Positions 12,736-13,085 of a DNA stretch of 13,085 nt are shown in pieces. Made by a program: the position numbers and the translations under genes. Position 1 is the first letter of the stretch; each line of letters opens with the position of its first letter. The notes under the pieces are model-generated. The model worked only from the letters and a program-made list of their open reading frames with translations, was not told where the DNA came from and searched no databases. The stretch is from Candidatus Cloacimonadota bacterium (GTDB lineage: Bacteria; Cloacimonadota; Cloacimonadia; Cloacimonadales; TCS61), in assembly GCA_021157645.1 (NCBI GenBank), contig JAGGWC010000050.1, positions 1 through 13,085 on the forward strand, written 5' to 3'.

Positions 12736-13085
12736 TGCAATCGAATATTTATCTTGGGCTTGTTCATCATCCGGTATACAATAAATTTGGTGATGTGGTA
12801 ACAACATCAATAACCAATCTGGATATTCATGATATTGCCCGTAGTTGTAAAACTTTTGGCTTAAAAAAATTCTTTATTATCAATCCATTAAATACACAGG
12901 AACTTCTTCTAAACAGAATTTTAAAATTCTGGAAAAGCGATATTGCAAAAGAGTATAATAATGATAGAGTTCAAGCTCTATCTCTCATTGAGTATGCGGT
13001 TAATATTGAAACTGCAGTAAAACAGATAAGTTTACAGGAAGACGACTGTCTTGTAGTATCCACAACAGCAGCAAGGTTAAAACAG
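12735..13085 (+). CDS. SPOUT-type RNA methyltransferase (Methyltrn_RNA_4 family), 3' end beyond window
   Basis: The frame is open from ATG 12735 to the right edge, 117 codons, without a stop. The product begins MQSNIYLGLVHHPVYNKFGD, continues VVTTSITNLDIHDIARSCKTFGLKKFFIINP, and then has NRILKFW, KEYNNDRVQALSLIEYA and an ETAVKQI segment. The LVHHPVYNK-G--V-T--TNLDIHDIAR signature matches the Pfam family known as putative SAM-dependent RNA methyltransferase (Methyltrn_RNA_4), usually about 180-190 residues, often found beside trmD and before rplS in delta-proteobacteria. The ATG shares a base with the trmD stop (TGATG), so it is in the operon. The RNA substrate is, as far as I know, not established. 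The SAM-binding knot, expected in the second half, is mostly outside the window. Confidence 0.88.
   Translation, partial: MQSNIYLGLVHHPVYNKFGDVVTTSITNLDIHDIARSCKTFGLKKFFIINPLNTQELLLNRILKFWKSDIAKEYNNDRVQALSLIEYAVNIETAVKQISLQEDDCLVVSTTAARLKQ

Noticed and set aside
1..13085. Mobile elements, CRISPR arrays, defence or toxin-antitoxin systems
   Set aside because: No transposase, integrase, spaced direct repeats, terminal inverted repeats or toxin-like small gene pairs were seen; gene content and orientation are uniformly housekeeping.

Overview
This is an AT-rich bacterial chromosomal segment in which every gene lies on the + strand, packed with short gaps or small overlaps. Almost everything is recognisable housekeeping: translation (S6, S18, L9, L25, S16, peptidyl-tRNA hydrolase, RimM, TrmD, KhpA, a second SPOUT-type RNA methyltransferase), protein targeting (Ffh), DNA metabolism (SSB, a DciA/DUF721 protein), precursor metabolism (IspE, Prs, Rpe) and an envelope polysaccharide tyrosine kinase at the left edge. 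The order ispE-(spoVG)-prs-rplY-pth followed by rpsF-ssb-rpsR-DUF2232-rplI resembles blocks known from delta-proteobacteria and several FCB-group lineages. The low GC, the mix of strong and absent Shine-Dalgarno sites, and the charged tails on ribosomal proteins make Cloacimonadota or a related FCB/deltaproteobacterial-type lineage my best guess. This is inference from gene order and composition, not a database match.

Layout. 3-1772: 3' part of a Wzz/BY-kinase gene, whose last 65 nt overlap ispE. 1708-5179: ispE, spoVG, prs, rplY, pth, nearly continuous. 5225-7773: rpsF, ssb, rpsR, a DUF2232/YybS-like membrane protein and rplI, preceded by a small hairpin. 7800-10667: an unrecognised six-helix membrane protein, dciA-like gene, rpe and ffh. 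10668-10844: the longest non-coding gap, containing a long imperfect inverted repeat inside a second, outer inverted repeat. 10845-13085: rpsP, khpA, rimM, trmD and a truncated Methyltrn_RNA_4-type gene, abutting or overlapping.

How the genes fit together. The right half is a ribosome-assembly and tRNA-modification operon (S16, the RNA-binding KH protein, 30S maturation factor RimM, tRNA m1G37 methyltransferase). The middle block couples the S6/S18 pair with SSB, as in many bacteria. Near rplI, where many genomes carry dnaB, this one has a DciA-like protein, the family that loads DnaB.

I found no mobile element, CRISPR array, tRNA, rRNA or defence system. The observations most worth following are the structured leader before rpsP, the TAT-repeat tyrosine tail of the kinase that doubles as the region upstream of the ispE start, the recurrent charged tails on RNA-binding proteins, and the divergent RimM and TrmD sequences. 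I do not see clear evidence of a wholly new biological system.
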